Of a stretch of 64,000 nucleotides of DNA, positions 31,795 to 43,629 are shown piece by piece (position 1 is the first letter of the stretch; every line of letters starts with the position of its first letter). The notes under the pieces are model-generated. The model ran no database searches and was not told where the DNA came from. It was given only the letters and a program-made list of their open reading frames with translations. The stretch comes from Alloalcanivorax mobilis (GTDB lineage: Bacteria; Pseudomonadota; Gammaproteobacteria; Pseudomonadales; Alcanivoracaceae). Made by a program: the position numbers and the translations under genes. Location: NCBI RefSeq assembly GCF_002864685.1, contig NZ_NMQZ01000012.1, positions 1 to 64,000 on the forward strand, written 5' to 3'.

Positions 31795-32808
31795 CTAGCC
31801 GGCGTCGCGCTCGAGTCGGCGAACCCGGCGGTGAAGTTCATCCAGATGCCGGAAACGGGCCACATTCCGGCGGTAACGCTCCTGCTTGTCCACCGGCAGC
31901 GCGGAACCATAGGTGCCGGGCTCGGTGATCGACCGGGAGACCAGGGACATGCCGAGGATCTGCACTTTGTCGCAGATCTCCAGGTGGCCGGAGATGCCGA
32001 CGGCGCCGCCGATCATGCAGAAACTGCCGATGCGGCTGCTGCCGGCGATGCCGACTTTTCCCGCCACCGCGGTGTGATCGCCGATCCGCACGTTGTGCGC
32101 GACCTGGATCTGATTATCCAGAATCACGCCGTTGCCGATCACGGTGTCCTCGATGGCGCCACGGTCCACGGTGGTGCCGGCGCCGATCTCAACGTCGGCG
32201 CCGATGACCACACCGCCGACCTGCGCGACCTTGGTCCAGCCGGCACCGTTGAACGCATAGCCGAAGCCATCCGCCCCCAGTACGCAGTTGGCGTGTATGA
32301 TAGAGCGCGGCCCGATGGTTACACCATGATAAATTGTAACATTGGGCCAGATGCGCACCGCCTCACCAATGCGACTGCGCGCGCCGATCACCGTATTGGC
32401 GCCGATGATCGCGCCCTCGCCAATCTCCACCTGCGCTTCGATCACCGCGTTGGGGCCAATCGCGGCACTGGCCGGCACCCGCGCGGACGGGTCCACGCAG
32501 GCACTGGGGTGCACCCCGGCGGCGGGCGCCGGCGCGGTGTCGAACAAATGGCTGGCGTGGGCGAAGGCCAGGTACGGGTCCTTCACCACCAGCGCCGCCA
32601 CCGGGCAATGCTCAAGCTGGTCTTCACCGATCAGCACCGCGCCCGCCCGGGTCTGTTCCAGATAAACCCGGTAACGCGGGTTGGCCAGAAAAGTGAGCTG
32701 GTCTTCGCCGGCGGCACCGATGGTGCCGATACCACGGATTTCGATGGCGCCGTCTCCGTGCAGCTCGGCACCGAGTTTCGCCGCCAGGGCTTCAAGAGTG
32801 ACGGTCAT
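31795..32808 (-). CDS. lpxD: UDP-3-O-(3-hydroxymyristoyl)glucosamine N-acyltransferase
   Basis: 337 residues: N-terminal uridine-binding domain ([20 protein letters not shown]), then hexapeptide beta-helix repeats with the catalytic His region [19 protein letters not shown]. Third step of lipid A synthesis. Lies 3 nt after skp and 53 nt before fabZ. Confidence 0.96.
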   Translation of the reverse strand: MTVTLEALAAKLGAELHGDGAIEIRGIGTIGAAGEDQLTFLANPRYRVYLEQTRAGAVLIGEDQLEHCPVAALVVKDPYLAFAHASHLFDTAPAPAAGVHPSACVDPSARVPASAAIGPNAVIEAQVEIGEGAIIGANTVIGARSRIGEAVRIWPNVTIYHGVTIGPRSIIHANCVLGADGFGYAFNGAGWTKVAQVGGVVIGADVEIGAGTTVDRGAIEDTVIGNGVILDNQIQVAHNVRIGDHTAVAGKVGIAGSSRIGSFCMIGGAVGISGHLEICDKVQILGMSLVSRSITEPGTYGSALPVDKQERYRRNVARFRHLDELHRRVRRLERDAG

Positions 32809-32811
32809 CGG

Positions 32812-33306
32812 TTACTTCATCTTGTTGAGTTGGTCGGTGACCGCGTCGGTAATGTCCAGGTCCGGCTTGGTGAACACCACCGCCTGGGCGTTGATCACCA
32901 TGTCCAGGCCCTCGCGGTTGGCGATGTTCTGCACCGCCTGCTTGAGCTTGGGCTCCATCACCTGAAGGATTTCCTGCTGGCCCTTGGCCAGTTTGCGCTG
33001 CGCCGACTGACGCAGATTCTGCAGCTCGATCATTTTCTGCTGCCCCTGGGTCTGAAGGTTCTGACGATCGTCCTCGCTCATCGTCATGCCCTCTTTCTCA
33101 AGGCGCTCACGGATGCGTTTCACATCGGCGCCGAGCTGGTCCAGGCGGCTCTGCTCATCCTTCAGCGACGACTCCAGCTTGCCATAACGGCTTTGGAAAT
33201 CGTCCGCCTCCTGCAGCGCGCCGATCGCATCGACCACGCCGATTTTGCCGGCGGCGTGGGCCAGCAGAGGCAGCATCAGAACAGCGGCAAACAATACTTT
33301 CTTCAT
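32812..33306 (-). CDS. skp: Periplasmic chaperone Skp/OmpH
   Basis: 164 residues: signal peptide MKKVLFAAVLMLPLLAHAAG with a cleavage site at AHA, then IGVVDAIGALQEADDFQ and a long charged coiled coil (residues about 35-120), closing with AVVFTKPDLDITDAVTDQLN. Escorts outer-membrane proteins to BamA, encoded just upstream. Confidence 0.93.
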   Translation of the reverse strand: MKKVLFAAVLMLPLLAHAAGKIGVVDAIGALQEADDFQSRYGKLESSLKDEQSRLDQLGADVKRIRERLEKEGMTMSEDDRQNLQTQGQQKMIELQNLRQSAQRKLAKGQQEILQVMEPKLKQAVQNIANREGLDMVINAQAVVFTKPDLDITDAVTDQLNKMK

Positions 33307-33349
33307 AAACACACTCCCTGGGCGTTAAGCCCTTATTACCCGATCGTTA

Positions 33350-35722
33350 TCAGAATGTCTGGCCCAGTGAGAACTGGAATACCTCGGTGTCATCGCCGGG
33401 CTGGTTGTTGAACGCTTTCGCCAGGTTAAAGCTGAGCGGACCAATGGCGGTCAGCCAGCTCAAGCCGATCCCCACGGAGGTGCGCAGTTCGTTGACGTCG
33501 AAGTCGGCGCCGATGTCGGTGCGCTCGGTCTCCCAGACGTTACCCGCGTCGGCGAACAGGAACGTGCGCACGCTGCGCGATTCCGGCGCGAACGGCGTCG
33601 GGAAAATCAACTCCAGCGTCGCCTCGGTCAGGAAGTTACCGCCAATCGGATCCGGGTCCGGGTCGGTGCTGCCCTGGTTCACGTACACCAGTGCCGGCGA
33701 GCGCGGCCCCAAAGATCGGGATTCATAGCCACGCACCGAGCCGATGCCACCGGAGTAGTAGTTCTCGAAGAACGGCAGGATCTCGCCGTCGCCATAACCG
33801 TCGCCGAAGCCCACGTTCCCTTTGGCGCGCAGGGTCCAGCGATTAGTAATCGGGAAGTAGCGTTCGGCGTCCAGGTTGACCTTATAGAACAGGTAGTCGG
33901 AACCGGGCACCGCCACTTCCATATTGGCGCTGGCGGACCAGCCACGGTCCGGCAGCACACCCCGGTTCAGGGTGCTGGTGCGGATACCGAGGTTCATTTT
34001 CCATTCGTTGAACTTGCTGCCTTCCTGCTGCACGAAATCGTCGATCGACTGGGCAATGTAGTCGCCCGGCTCCACCGAGGTGCGCTCGAAGGTGCCGCCG
34101 AAGTTGAGGCGCGTGTATTCGGAGATCGGGTAACCGAAGGTCACCGAGCCACCGGAGCGGTCCGCCGCGTAGGAGGAAATGCGCGCTTCGTCGAAATCGA
34201 TCTTCGAATAGAACAGGCTGAAGCCCCGGCTCACGCCATCCAGCGTGTAGTAGGGGTTGTAGTGGGAGAAACTGTAGTAATCACGGATATCACTGCGGCT
34301 CACCGAGAATGACACCCGGTTACCGGTGCCCCGGAAATTGTTCTGGCTGACGTTGGCGCCGAAAATCACACCGGACGCGTCGGAATAACCGACGTTGGCG
34401 CCAATCGACCCGGACGGCTGCTCCTCCACGGTATAATCCACGTCCACCAGATCATCGCTGCCGGGCACCTTGTCGGTGTCGGCTTGCACGTTGCTGAAGA
34501 AACCGAGACGCTGCATGCGCTCACGGGAAAGATCGATCAGCGAAGTGTTGGCGGGGGCGTTCTCGAACTGTCGCAGTTCCCGGCGAATCACTTCGTCGGA
34601 GGTCTTGGCGTTGCCTTTGAAGCCGATACGGCGCACATAGACACGGCGACCGGGGTCGACAAAGAAGGTCACGTCCACGGTGTGATCGGCGTTGCCGGTG
34701 TCCTGCTCCACGCCCTGCACTTCCGCGAACGTATAGCCTTCGTTGCCAAGACGACGCTTGATCAGATCGCTGGTGTAAGTCACCAGCTGCTGGCTGAACA
34801 CCTGCCCTTTCTGCATCACCACCAGCGGCCGCAGTTCTTTTTCGCCGACCACCAGATCGCCGGTCAGCTTAACGTCATTGACGGTGTACTGCTCACCCTC
34901 GGCGATGTTGATGGTGATCTGAACCCGCTCGCGATCCGGGGTCACCGAGACCTGAGTGGATTCGTTGGAAAAGTTGATGTAGCCGCGATCCAGGTAATAG
35001 GAGCGTAGCCGCTCCAGATCGCCGCCCAGCTTCTGCCGGGAATACTTGTCGTCACCCTTGATGAACGACCAGAAATGGCTCGACTGCAACTCGAACTGAT
35101 CGAGCAACTCTTCATCGCTGAACAGGGTATTGCCGACGATATTGATGTCGCTGATGCGCGCCGACTTGCCTTCATAAATGTTGATCTTCAGGCCCACCCG
35201 GTTACGCGGCAACGGCGTCACATCGGTGCTGATGTCGGCGCCATAGCGGCCCTGGGCGATGTATTGCCGCTCCAGCTCGCCGGAGATCGCCTCCAGGGTG
35301 GAGCGCTGGAACACCTCGCCTTCGGTCAGGCCGGCCTCGGTGAGGCCTTTGCGCAGGTCCTCTTCCTGGATCGACTTGTTGCCGGTGATCTCGATGCGCG
35401 CGACGCTGGGCCGCTCGGCGACCACCACCACCAGGTCATCGCCGTCGCGGCCCAGTTGCACGTCCTCGTAGTTGCCGGTGGCGAACAGACGTTTCACCGC
35501 CTGCTCGACCTGCGTCTGGCCGATGGTGTCGCCAGCCTGAATCGGCAAAGCGGCGTAAACACGCTCCACCGGTATCCGCTGCAGACCTTCAACGCGAATA
35601 TCGCGCACCTTGAACGGCAACGGGCTGCTACTGTCCGCCGCCGTTGCCTGGGTGAGCGTGGATACCAGAACACAAACCAGCAAAATGGCCCCGCCGAAGA
35701 GGGCCTTGGATCCAAAATTCAT
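33350..35722 (-). CDS. bamA: Outer membrane protein assembly factor BamA
   Basis: 790 residues from ATG 35722, overlapping the rseP stop as ATGA; a much longer open frame upstream runs antisense-like through rseP and is not coding. Signal peptide (GGAILLVCVLVSTLTQATAA), five POTRA domains from VRDIRVEGLQRIPVERVY, and a beta-barrel ending FSLGQTF, with the terminal aromatic expected of an outer-membrane protein. Central insertase of the BAM complex. Confidence 0.96.
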   Translation of the reverse strand: MNFGSKALFGGAILLVCVLVSTLTQATAADSSSPLPFKVRDIRVEGLQRIPVERVYAALPIQAGDTIGQTQVEQAVKRLFATGNYEDVQLGRDGDDLVVVVAERPSVARIEITGNKSIQEEDLRKGLTEAGLTEGEVFQRSTLEAISGELERQYIAQGRYGADISTDVTPLPRNRVGLKINIYEGKSARISDINIVGNTLFSDEELLDQFELQSSHFWSFIKGDDKYSRQKLGGDLERLRSYYLDRGYINFSNESTQVSVTPDRERVQITINIAEGEQYTVNDVKLTGDLVVGEKELRPLVVMQKGQVFSQQLVTYTSDLIKRRLGNEGYTFAEVQGVEQDTGNADHTVDVTFFVDPGRRVYVRRIGFKGNAKTSDEVIRRELRQFENAPANTSLIDLSRERMQRLGFFSNVQADTDKVPGSDDLVDVDYTVEEQPSGSIGANVGYSDASGVIFGANVSQNNFRGTGNRVSFSVSRSDIRDYYSFSHYNPYYTLDGVSRGFSLFYSKIDFDEARISSYAADRSGGSVTFGYPISEYTRLNFGGTFERTSVEPGDYIAQSIDDFVQQEGSKFNEWKMNLGIRTSTLNRGVLPDRGWSASANMEVAVPGSDYLFYKVNLDAERYFPITNRWTLRAKGNVGFGDGYGDGEILPFFENYYSGGIGSVRGYESRSLGPRSPALVYVNQGSTDPDPDPIGGNFLTEATLELIFPTPFAPESRSVRTFLFADAGNVWETERTDIGADFDVNELRTSVGIGLSWLTAIGPLSFNLAKAFNNQPGDDTEVFQFSLGQTF

Positions 35723-37038
35723 GAAAACTGTCGCACCAGATCGTTGTAGATGGCCAACAACATGAAACTCACCACCAGCGTCAGCCCCAGGCCCTGGGCG
35801 GTCATAAGGAACCGCTCGGGCAGGCTGCGCCCGCGAATCATTTCGATGATGCCGAAGAGAATCCAACCGCCGTCCAGCATCGGCACGGGCAGCAGATTGA
35901 TAACACCCAGAGTGATACTCAGGTAAGCCAGCAGCATCAAAAAGCTGGCCAACCCCACCGAGGCGCTCTGCCCCGCCACCTGGGCGATGGTAACCGGACC
36001 GCCGAGGCTGTCCAGGGGCAAATGCCCGGTAAACAGTTTCGCCAGGCTGGAGCCAATCAGATTGACCTGCTGGGCGAAACGCTCGCCGGCGGCGCCCACG
36101 GCGCCGATCGGGTTGTAAGTATGTTCCACCAGGCCGCCGGGCAACACACCCAATTGGCCCAGAGTCTGGCCCTGGTAGTCCACCGCTTGCGGGTAAAGGG
36201 TCAGCGCCACGGTGCGTCCGTCGCGCAGCACCGTGGCCGGCAGTTCCTTGCCCGGACTGTTCTGTAACAGCGCGCGCCATTGGCCCCAGCCGGCCACCGG
36301 TTCGCCATTGGTGGTGATGACCTGATCGCCGGCGCGCAGTCCGGAGCGCACCGCCCCGCTGTTTTCGGCCACGTCGCCGATGATCACCGCCTGATTCAGC
36401 CCGAGTACTTCCAGGGGAGATTGCTCCGGGTCCTGGGACCAGGCGTCGATGGGCAGCCGCCGTTGGGCGCGCTCACCGTTGGCCTGGCGCACCGTCACCG
36501 ACAACGGTTCGCGCTCGCCCAGATGCAACACCATTTCGTTGAACACATCCTGCCAGCCACGCACCGCCTCGCCATTGACGCTCAGCCACTGGTCACCGGG
36601 CTGGAATTGCGCCTGCCGCGCCGGCGAATCCTGAGCGGCGGCGCCCATCACCGGCAGGCTGTCGCGCTCGCCCACCGCCATCATCAGCACCCAGTAGATC
36701 AGGAACGCGAGAATAAAGTTGAACAGCGGCCCGGCGGCGTAGGTGATGACCCGCTGCCAGGCGGGTTTGGCGCTGAACTCGCCGGTCCAGTCGGCGTCTT
36801 CCGGCAAATCGCTGTCGCGGCGGTCCAACGGTTTAACGAAGCCACCCAGGGGGATCGCGCTGATCACCCAATCGGTGCCTTTTTTGTCGGTCAACCGGGC
36901 CAGGCGCGGGCCAAAGCCCACGGAGAAGGTCAGCACGCGCACGCCGAAGGCGCGCATGGCCAGAAAGTGCCCCCATTCGTGGAAGGCAACAATGACAACA
37001 ATGGTGACGACGAACGCCAGCACCGTCAGCATGCCCAC
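35719..37038 (-). CDS. rseP: Site-2 intramembrane zinc metalloprotease RseP
   Basis: 439 residues. HEWGH zinc motif at residues 20-24 in the first span, two PDZ domains in the middle (periplasmic), and the second active-site motif in [15 protein letters not shown]. Cleaves anti-sigma-E RseA. The start overlaps the dxr stop by 13 nt; a second ATG two codons in is possible. Confidence 0.96.
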   Translation of the reverse strand: MGMLTVLAFVVTIVVIVAFHEWGHFLAMRAFGVRVLTFSVGFGPRLARLTDKKGTDWVISAIPLGGFVKPLDRRDSDLPEDADWTGEFSAKPAWQRVITYAAGPLFNFILAFLIYWVLMMAVGERDSLPVMGAAAQDSPARQAQFQPGDQWLSVNGEAVRGWQDVFNEMVLHLGEREPLSVTVRQANGERAQRRLPIDAWSQDPEQSPLEVLGLNQAVIIGDVAENSGAVRSGLRAGDQVITTNGEPVAGWGQWRALLQNSPGKELPATVLRDGRTVALTLYPQAVDYQGQTLGQLGVLPGGLVEHTYNPIGAVGAAGERFAQQVNLIGSSLAKLFTGHLPLDSLGGPVTIAQVAGQSASVGLASFLMLLAYLSITLGVINLLPVPMLDGGWILFGIIEMIRGRSLPERFLMTAQGLGLTLVVSFMLLAIYNDLVRQFS

Positions 37039-38198
37039 TCCTTGATCAGCGCACGGGCGACATCCCGCGCTTTGTCATCCTGTTCCATCACCGCGTCCAC
37101 ATCCGAGCAGGGAATCACCGGCAGGCGTTGCAGGCTCTCCGCCACCACCTCACCGATCCGGTTGAACGACAACTGTCCGGCCAGGAAGGCGGCCACCGCT
37201 TCTTCATTGGCGGCGTTGAGCACGGCGGTGGCGGTGCCGCCGGTCTCCATGGCCTGACGGGCCAGCCCCAGGCAGGGAAATGCCTGCGCATCCGGCTGGC
37301 GGAAATCCAGCCCGGCGAGCTGGCCGAAGTCCAGCGGCGCGGCCCCGGATTCGATCCGCTCCGGCCACGACAGGGCGCAGGCGATCGGCGTGCGCATGTC
37401 CGGGGTGCCCATCTGCGCCAACACCGAACCGTCCAGATACTCGACCATGGAGTGGACCACACTTTGCGGGTGCACCACCACATCGATGCGCGAGGGCGCC
37501 ACTGCGAACAACCAGCACGCTTCGATAAACTCCAGACCTTTGTTCATCAGGGTGGCGGAATCCACCGAAATCTTCGGGCCCATGTCCCAGTTCGGGTGGC
37601 GCACCGCCTGCTCGGCGGTCACGGCGGCGAGCTGCTCACGGCTCCAGCCCAGAAACGGGCCACCGGAGGCGGTCAGCAACAGGCGCCTGACCCCGGGGCC
37701 CACGCCCTCGCGGGGCAGGCACTGAAAAATCGCGTTGTGCTCGGAATCCACCGGCAACAACGTGGCGCCGTGGCGCTTCACCGCGTCCATGAACAACGCA
37801 CCGGTCACCACCAGGGCTTCCTTGTTGGCAAGCAGGATTTTTTTGCCCGCCCGCACCGCCGCCAGGGTCGGCCGCACGCCCGCGGCGCCCACGATGCCGG
37901 CGACCACGGTGTCCACCTCATCCAGCGCCGCCAGGGCGCACACACCCGCGTGCCCGGCCAGCACCTCGGTGTCTGACCCGGCCTCCCGAAGATGGTTCCG
38001 GAGCGCCTCGGCGGCGCGTTCATCCGCCAGGGCGGCGTAGCGGGGCCGCCATTTCAGGCAGTGCACCGCCAGCTCTTTCCAACGGTGCCCGGCGGTCAGC
38101 GCCACCACCTGGTAACGTTGCGGATGCAACGCCAACACATCCAGGGTCTGGCAACCGACGCTGCCGGTGGCGCCGAGTATGGTGATCGCCTCGCTCAT
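37026..38198 (-). CDS. dxr: 1-deoxy-D-xylulose 5-phosphate reductoisomerase
   Basis: 390 residues from ATG 38198. NADPH motif [44 protein letters not shown] and [17 protein letters not shown] are canonical. First committed step of the non-mevalonate isoprenoid pathway, feeding UppS. The longer open frame to 38429 overlaps cdsA and is rejected. Overlaps the cdsA stop by 4 nt. Confidence 0.96.
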   Translation of the reverse strand: MSEAITILGATGSVGCQTLDVLALHPQRYQVVALTAGHRWKELAVHCLKWRPRYAALADERAAEALRNHLREAGSDTEVLAGHAGVCALAALDEVDTVVAGIVGAAGVRPTLAAVRAGKKILLANKEALVVTGALFMDAVKRHGATLLPVDSEHNAIFQCLPREGVGPGVRRLLLTASGGPFLGWSREQLAAVTAEQAVRHPNWDMGPKISVDSATLMNKGLEFIEACWLFAVAPSRIDVVVHPQSVVHSMVEYLDGSVLAQMGTPDMRTPIACALSWPERIESGAAPLDFGQLAGLDFRQPDAQAFPCLGLARQAMETGGTATAVLNAANEEAVAAFLAGQLSFNRIGEVVAESLQRLPVIPCSDVDAVMEQDDKARDVARALIKEWAC

Positions 38199-39019
38199 AG
38201 TGAGCCCCCGGGCAGCGCGAACCAGTTGAGGCCGAGCAGCGCCACCGGCAGCGCCGCGGTGACGCTGTCGATGCGGTCCAGCATGCCGCCGTGGCCGGGC
38301 AATACCGTGCCGCTGTCCTTGATGCCGCGCTCGCGCTTGACCATGCTCTCGAACAGATCGCCCAATACCGACGCCAGCACCGTCAGCAGCGCCACCACCA
38401 TCAAGGGCGGCAGAGTCGCCTCCAGCCAACCGCTGGCATAAACCCCGGCCACCACCAGCAACGCCAGCACGGCGCCGCCGATCAGGCCTTCCACGGTCTT
38501 GCCCGGGCTCACCGACGGCGCCAGTTTATGACGCCCGAACGCACGCCCCGCGAAATAGGCGCCGGTGTCCGCCGCCCACACCCACACCAGCACGAACAGC
38601 AGCGCCCAGGGTCCGGCCAGACCCAGCGCGCCCTGATCCTGGATCGTCACCACCGCCATCCAGGCCGGCACCAGCAACAACCAGCCCACCACCACCAGCA
38701 GCGGCGGGCGGAACCACAGGCCGGCGTTACGCGGATAGCCAAGCACCGCCACCAACGCCAACAGCCACCACAGCGGCAGCGCATTGAGCAGCCAGGCCGG
38801 TTGCCACAGCTCGGCCATCACCATCAACAGCGCCAGGCTAACGCACCAGAGCGCCCGCAACGGCACGCTGATGTCGCGCATCATTGCCGACCATTCCCAG
38901 CCGCCCACCAGAAAGAACACGCCGGCGACCAGGGCAAAAGGTTCCCGGGACAGGCCGAATACCGCCCCCAATACGACGGGCAGCAGTACCAGAGCGGTAA
39001 TCACCCGCAACTTCAGCAT
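38195..39019 (-). CDS. cdsA: Phosphatidate cytidylyltransferase
   Basis: 274 residues with about eight membrane spans and the CdsA signature near the C-terminus ([18 protein letters not shown], then [20 protein letters not shown] and [14 protein letters not shown]). Makes CDP-diacylglycerol from phosphatidate and CTP; upstream substrate comes from PlsB, also in this window. Overlaps uppS by 7 nt. Confidence 0.95.
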   Translation of the reverse strand: MLKLRVITALVLLPVVLGAVFGLSREPFALVAGVFFLVGGWEWSAMMRDISVPLRALWCVSLALLMVMAELWQPAWLLNALPLWWLLALVAVLGYPRNAGLWFRPPLLVVVGWLLLVPAWMAVVTIQDQGALGLAGPWALLFVLVWVWAADTGAYFAGRAFGRHKLAPSVSPGKTVEGLIGGAVLALLVVAGVYASGWLEATLPPLMVVALLTVLASVLGDLFESMVKRERGIKDSGTVLPGHGGMLDRIDSVTAALPVALLGLNWFALPGGSL

Positions 39020-39789
39020 TCTTGTTCTCCATGTAGGCGATCAACCTGATCGCCGGAACGGCCGAAGCGGCGCTGCCGCCCGGCGTAATCCCGCAACGCC
39101 GCATCCAGTGCGTCGGCGTCGAAATCCGGCCACAGCAGCGGTGTGAAATACAGCTCGCTGTAGGCCGCCTGCCAGAGCAGGAAATTGCTCAGGCGCTGCT
39201 CGCCGCCGGTGCGGATCAGCAGGTCCAAGGGTGGCAGATCGGCAAGGCACAGGTGTTGGCCGAGGGTGTGGGCATCGATGGCCTCCAGGGCCATTTCTCC
39301 ATCGCGGACTTGCCGGGCCAGCGCGGCGGCGGCCTGGGCCAGGTCCCACTGGCCGCCATAGTTCACCGCGATGGCCACCGTCATGCGCTGGTTGTCGGCG
39401 GTCAGCCGCTCGGCTTCGGCCATGCCGGTGCGCAGCTCTTCAGCGAAGGCACTGCGATCACCCAGGAAGCGCAGGCGGACGGCGTTGTCGTGCAGCTCGT
39501 CGACCCGCTCGGAGAGCGCCCGCACGAACAGCGCCATCAGATGGTTGACCTCATCCTCCGGGCGACGCCAGTTCTCGGAACTGAAGGCGAACAGTGTCAC
39601 CGCCTCGACACCGCGCCGGCCGGCCTGCCGGATCACCGTCTGCACGGCGCGCTCGCCGGCGCGGTGACCGTCGGCGCCGGGCAGCCCCTGGCGCCGCGCC
39701 CAACGGTTGTTGCCATCCATGATAATAGCGATGTGGCGGGGCACTGAGCCCTGATGAGAGTCGATGTCCGGCGCTGAGGATTTATCCAT
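39013..39789 (-). CDS. uppS: Undecaprenyl diphosphate synthase
   Basis: 258 residues from ATG 39789 (MDKSSAPDID). HIAIIMDGNNRWARRQGLPG with the catalytic Asp, TLFAFSSENWRRPEDEV and LLIRTGGEQRLSNFLLWQAAYSE are diagnostic. Builds the C55 carrier lipid used in peptidoglycan synthesis. A frame extension to 39900 lacks family similarity. Confidence 0.95.
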   Translation of the reverse strand: MDKSSAPDIDSHQGSVPRHIAIIMDGNNRWARRQGLPGADGHRAGERAVQTVIRQAGRRGVEAVTLFAFSSENWRRPEDEVNHLMALFVRALSERVDELHDNAVRLRFLGDRSAFAEELRTGMAEAERLTADNQRMTVAIAVNYGGQWDLAQAAAALARQVRDGEMALEAIDAHTLGQHLCLADLPPLDLLIRTGGEQRLSNFLLWQAAYSELYFTPLLWPDFDADALDAALRDYAGRQRRFGRSGDQVDRLHGEQEC

Positions 39790-39915
39790 AAATAGAAACG
39801 GGCTGCCTGACCGGATCGCCTGTTCGCGCAGCGATCCAACCGGGCACCCCGACACCACAGGTTGCAGTGACTTTTGAAGACGGTGGCGGTTACGGCACAC
39901 GGCCGCAACGGCGGC

Positions 39916-40473
39916 TTATACCGTCATCAGTTCCTCTTCCTTGGTCTTCAGCATCTTGTCCACCTCCGCCACCATGCGGTCGGTCAGTTGCTGAATCTGC
40001 TCCTCGCCGTGGCGGGCCTCGTCTTCGGAAATCTCCTTTTCCTTGAGCAGATCCTTGAAATCACCGTTGGCGTCACGGCGGATATTGCGGATCGCCACCT
40101 TGGCGTGCTCGGCTTCGCTGCGCACCACCTTAACCAGATCGCGGCGCGTCTCTTCGGTGAGCGGCGGCAATGGCAGGCGGATCACGGTGCCGGCGGTGGA
40201 CGGGTTGAGGCCCAGGTCGGAGGTCATGATGGCCCGCTCCACGTCCTGGATCAGGCTCTTGTCGAACGGCGACACCACCAGGGTGCGGCCCTCTTCCACG
40301 GAGATATTGGCGACCTGACTCAACGGCGTGTCCGAGCCGTAGTAGGAGATCGTGATGGTGTCCAGCAGGCTCGGATGGGCCCGTCCGGTACGCACCTTCT
40401 TGAGCGCCGTCTCCAGGGATTCCAGACTCTTTTTCATGCGCTCTTGCGCGTCTTTCTTGATGTCCTCGATCAC
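39916..40473 (-). CDS. frr: Ribosome recycling factor
   Basis: 185 residues, the universal length, beginning [19 protein letters not shown] and including [11 protein letters not shown] and [21 protein letters not shown]. Disassembles post-termination ribosomes with EF-G. The start overlaps the pyrH stop by 4 nt. Confidence 0.97.
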   Translation of the reverse strand: MIEDIKKDAQERMKKSLESLETALKKVRTGRAHPSLLDTITISYYGSDTPLSQVANISVEEGRTLVVSPFDKSLIQDVERAIMTSDLGLNPSTAGTVIRLPLPPLTEETRRDLVKVVRSEAEHAKVAIRNIRRDANGDFKDLLKEKEISEDEARHGEEQIQQLTDRMVAEVDKMLKTKEEELMTV

Positions 40474-41225
40474 CGTATTTCCTCGTCTTCTTTAGCCGCT
40501 TCCACCAGGGTGCCTTCGTTGCCGCCCAGCATCAGGCTGAGCAAGGCGCCCTGCTTATTCATGTTGAACACCCGCAACGGCATGTCATGGTCCCGACACA
40601 GGCAAATCGCGGTCAGATCCATCACCCCCAGCTTGCGGTCGAGCACCTCGTCGTAGGTGAGGCGATCGTACTTTTGCGCCTGGGGGTTGGTCACGGGATC
40701 GTCATTATAGACCCCATCGACCTTGGTGGCCTTAAGCACCACGTCGGCGCTGATCTCGATGCCACGCAGGCAAGCCGCGGAGTCGGTGGTAAAGAACGGA
40801 TTACCGGTACCGGCGCAAAAAATCACCACCTCGCCGTTCTTCAGATAGCGGGTGGCATGGCGGTGGTCATAATGCTCCACGATGCCACTCATGGGAATCG
40901 CCGACATCAACCGGGTACGGATATTGGAGCGCTCCAGGGCATCGCGCAGCGCCAGGGCGTTCATCACCGTGGCCAGCATGCCCATATGATCGCCGGCCAC
41001 CCGGTCCAGGCCGGCGCTTTGCAGGGCCGCGCCACGGAACAGATTGCCACCACCGATCACCAGCCCCACCTGCACGCCAATGCCCACCAGTTGGCCGATT
41101 TCCAGCGCCATGGTGTCGAGCACTCGCGGGTCGATGCCAAACCCTTCGTCGCCCGCCAGCGCCTCGCCGCTGAGTTTCAGAAGGATACGATTGTAGCGCG
41201 GTGAGCGCTCCTTGCTCTTGGCCAT
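40470..41225 (-). CDS. pyrH: UMP kinase
   Basis: 251 residues from ATG 41225, with GGAG 10 nt upstream; an ATG seven codons earlier is less well placed. [36 protein letters not shown] and [20 protein letters not shown] are family blocks. Phosphorylates UMP and leads the frr-uppS-cdsA run. Confidence 0.96.
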   Translation of the reverse strand: MAKSKERSPRYNRILLKLSGEALAGDEGFGIDPRVLDTMALEIGQLVGIGVQVGLVIGGGNLFRGAALQSAGLDRVAGDHMGMLATVMNALALRDALERSNIRTRLMSAIPMSGIVEHYDHRHATRYLKNGEVVIFCAGTGNPFFTTDSAACLRGIEISADVVLKATKVDGVYNDDPVTNPQAQKYDRLTYDEVLDRKLGVMDLTAICLCRDHDMPLRVFNMNKQGALLSLMLGGNEGTLVEAAKEDEEIR

Positions 41226-41498
41226 GTCTTGTTCTCCGCCACTCATGGAATAGCCGCCCTCGGATCGATTAACTGGGTGTTGGAAAAGCCGCTTGGGGCT
41301 CTCTCAAGCCGCCTCTGCGGCACAGCTCCGCACAGGCGGTCATGCGAATCAGGACCGTACCGGATCGGCGGTCCCGATGGCCGCCGTGGCGATGCTCGCC
41401 AACGGCGTCAGGGCGCAAACCTTCAAGCACACTACCCGCCCGGAAGCAGGATGCAAGGCCCGGCGGTGCCCGACCCGCCCGACCGGTGACGAAAGTCG
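41226..41498. other. Non-coding spacer between tsf terminator and pyrH
   Basis: The 350-bp tsf-pyrH gap holds the tsf terminator (41499-41533) and about 270 bp with no convincing gene. Open frames here are short and lack ribosome binding sites. A pyrH promoter is expected but no clear -35/-10 pair was found. Two GGCGGCTTGAG and GCGGCTTTTCC-like GC-rich short inverted segments near 41285-41335 are the only pattern noted. Confidence 0.5.
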
Positions 41499-41533
41499 AA
41501 AAAAACGCCTTGCTGGGCTGGCCAGCAAGGCGT
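41499..41533 (-). terminator. Rho-independent terminator of rpsB-tsf
   Basis: On the minus strand the stem ACGCCTTGCTGG/CCAGCAAGGCGT (12 bp, 5-nt loop) is followed by seven T residues. It begins about 40 nt after the tsf stop and separates rpsB-tsf from the pyrH operon. Confidence 0.92.
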
Positions 41534-41575
41534 CTTGGGACGCTCTCTACAGAGACAACCGGCGGCGAAGGAAAT

Positions 41576-42457
41576 TCAGCCCTTCTTCGCCTGAGCCATC
41601 ACCTCGGCGGCGAAATCGACCTCTTCTTTCTCGATCCCTTCGCCCACCACCAGACGCTCGAACGCCACCACTTCGGCGCCGGCATCTTTCACCAGGCCAC
41701 CCACGGTCACGTTGGGGTCCTTAACGAACGGCTGATCGTTGAGGCTGACTTCTTTCAGATACTTGTTGATCCGACCGCCCAGCATCTTCTCGACGATTTC
41801 CGCGGGCTTGCCTTCCATGTCCGGCTGGGCGCGGATGATCTCGCGCTCTTTATCCAGCACTTCCTGGGGCACCTGGTCGGATTTCACCACCATCGGGGCC
41901 ACCGCGGCCACGTGCATGGAAACGTCCTTGCCCAGCTCGGCGTCGCCGCCGTTCATGGCCACCAGAACGCCGATTTTGCCGCCGTGCACGTAGCTGCCCA
42001 CGACGCCACCATCAACGCTCAGACGCACCGCGCGGCGCACCTGGATATTCTCACCGATTTTCTGCACCAGGGCCTGGCGGGCCTCTTCCACGGTGCCGCC
42101 TTCGATGCTCAGCTCGGCGATCTTGGCGGGATCGGTTTCGTCGGCGTCCAGGGCGGCCTGGGCCACCTTGCTGGAGAAGCCGAGGAAGTTGTCGTCACGG
42201 GCGACAAAGTCGGTTTCGGAGTTGATCTCCACCATCACCGCGCGGGAATTGTCGGCGGTGGTGGCGATCACTACGGCGCCTTCGGCGGCGGTACGGCCTG
42301 CTTTCTTGGCAGCCTTCGCCTGGCCGGACTTGCGCAGATCGTCAATGGCTTTCTCGATGTCGGCACCCGCTTCCACCAATGCCTTTTTGCATTCCATCAT
42401 GCCCAGACCGGTGCGCTCACGGAGCTCTTTCACCATTGCAGCAGTTACAGCAGCCAT
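41576..42457 (-). CDS. tsf: Elongation factor Ts
   Basis: 293 residues. [20 protein letters not shown] and [20 protein letters not shown] open the protein; the [10 protein letters not shown] motif sits near residue 80. Exchanges GDP on EF-Tu. Forms the usual rpsB-tsf pair, with a strong terminator downstream. Confidence 0.97.
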   Translation of the reverse strand: MAAVTAAMVKELRERTGLGMMECKKALVEAGADIEKAIDDLRKSGQAKAAKKAGRTAAEGAVVIATTADNSRAVMVEINSETDFVARDDNFLGFSSKVAQAALDADETDPAKIAELSIEGGTVEEARQALVQKIGENIQVRRAVRLSVDGGVVGSYVHGGKIGVLVAMNGGDAELGKDVSMHVAAVAPMVVKSDQVPQEVLDKEREIIRAQPDMEGKPAEIVEKMLGGRINKYLKEVSLNDQPFVKDPNVTVGGLVKDAGAEVVAFERLVVGEGIEKEEVDFAAEVMAQAKKG

Positions 42458-42526
42458 GCTTACCTCGTTGAATCTTTAATTCGGGTAGTGCGATGCGCGG
42501 GGCGGGCCAGGCCCGCCCCGGCGTGA

Positions 42527-43282
<756 letters not shown>

Positions 43283-43517
43283 TGTCTATACTCCACGTTG
43301 GGTTAGGCCTCCATACCCCCGCATGACCCAACCAGCCTGTCCGCCCCTTTATAGAAGGAAGGCAAAACAGCCGGCACCCAGAGCCATGTGTCGGGGTATG
43401 TGTGATTTAGTGACCCGGCCATCGCGGCTCCGTTATGGTTCCGCTGATGCCAGGTTCCACCTCGCGCCGCCGAGCAGGTACAATGCTGAACCGCCGACGA
43501 GCGACAAAGGCGCGCGC

Positions 43518-43546
43518 TTTATACCATAAGCGCCTTCCCCGGGCAA
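43518..43546 (-). promoter_or_regulatory. Sigma-70 promoter of rpsB-tsf
   Basis: On the minus strand TTGCCC (43546-43541) and TATAAA (43523-43518) are separated by exactly 17 bp. Transcription would start near 43510, giving a leader of about 225 nt before rpsB. The remainder of the 347-bp rpsB-map gap shows no gene; no equally clear promoter for map was seen. Confidence 0.75.
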
Positions 43547-43629
43547 CGTGAAAGCGGTATACAGGTTACCGGCCCGGGCCCGCCTTTGCAGCCCAAACCC
43601 TTGAATACGCTGGAGTTTCTCTCATCAAC

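Noticed and set aside
35723-36280. N-terminal extension of the bamA frame
   Set aside because: It runs through rseP in another frame, whereas ATG 35722 gives a signal peptide and an ATGA overlap with rseP.
38199-38429. N-terminal extension of the dxr frame
   Set aside because: It overlaps cdsA almost entirely and lacks similarity; ATG 38198 gives the standard [15 protein letters not shown] start.
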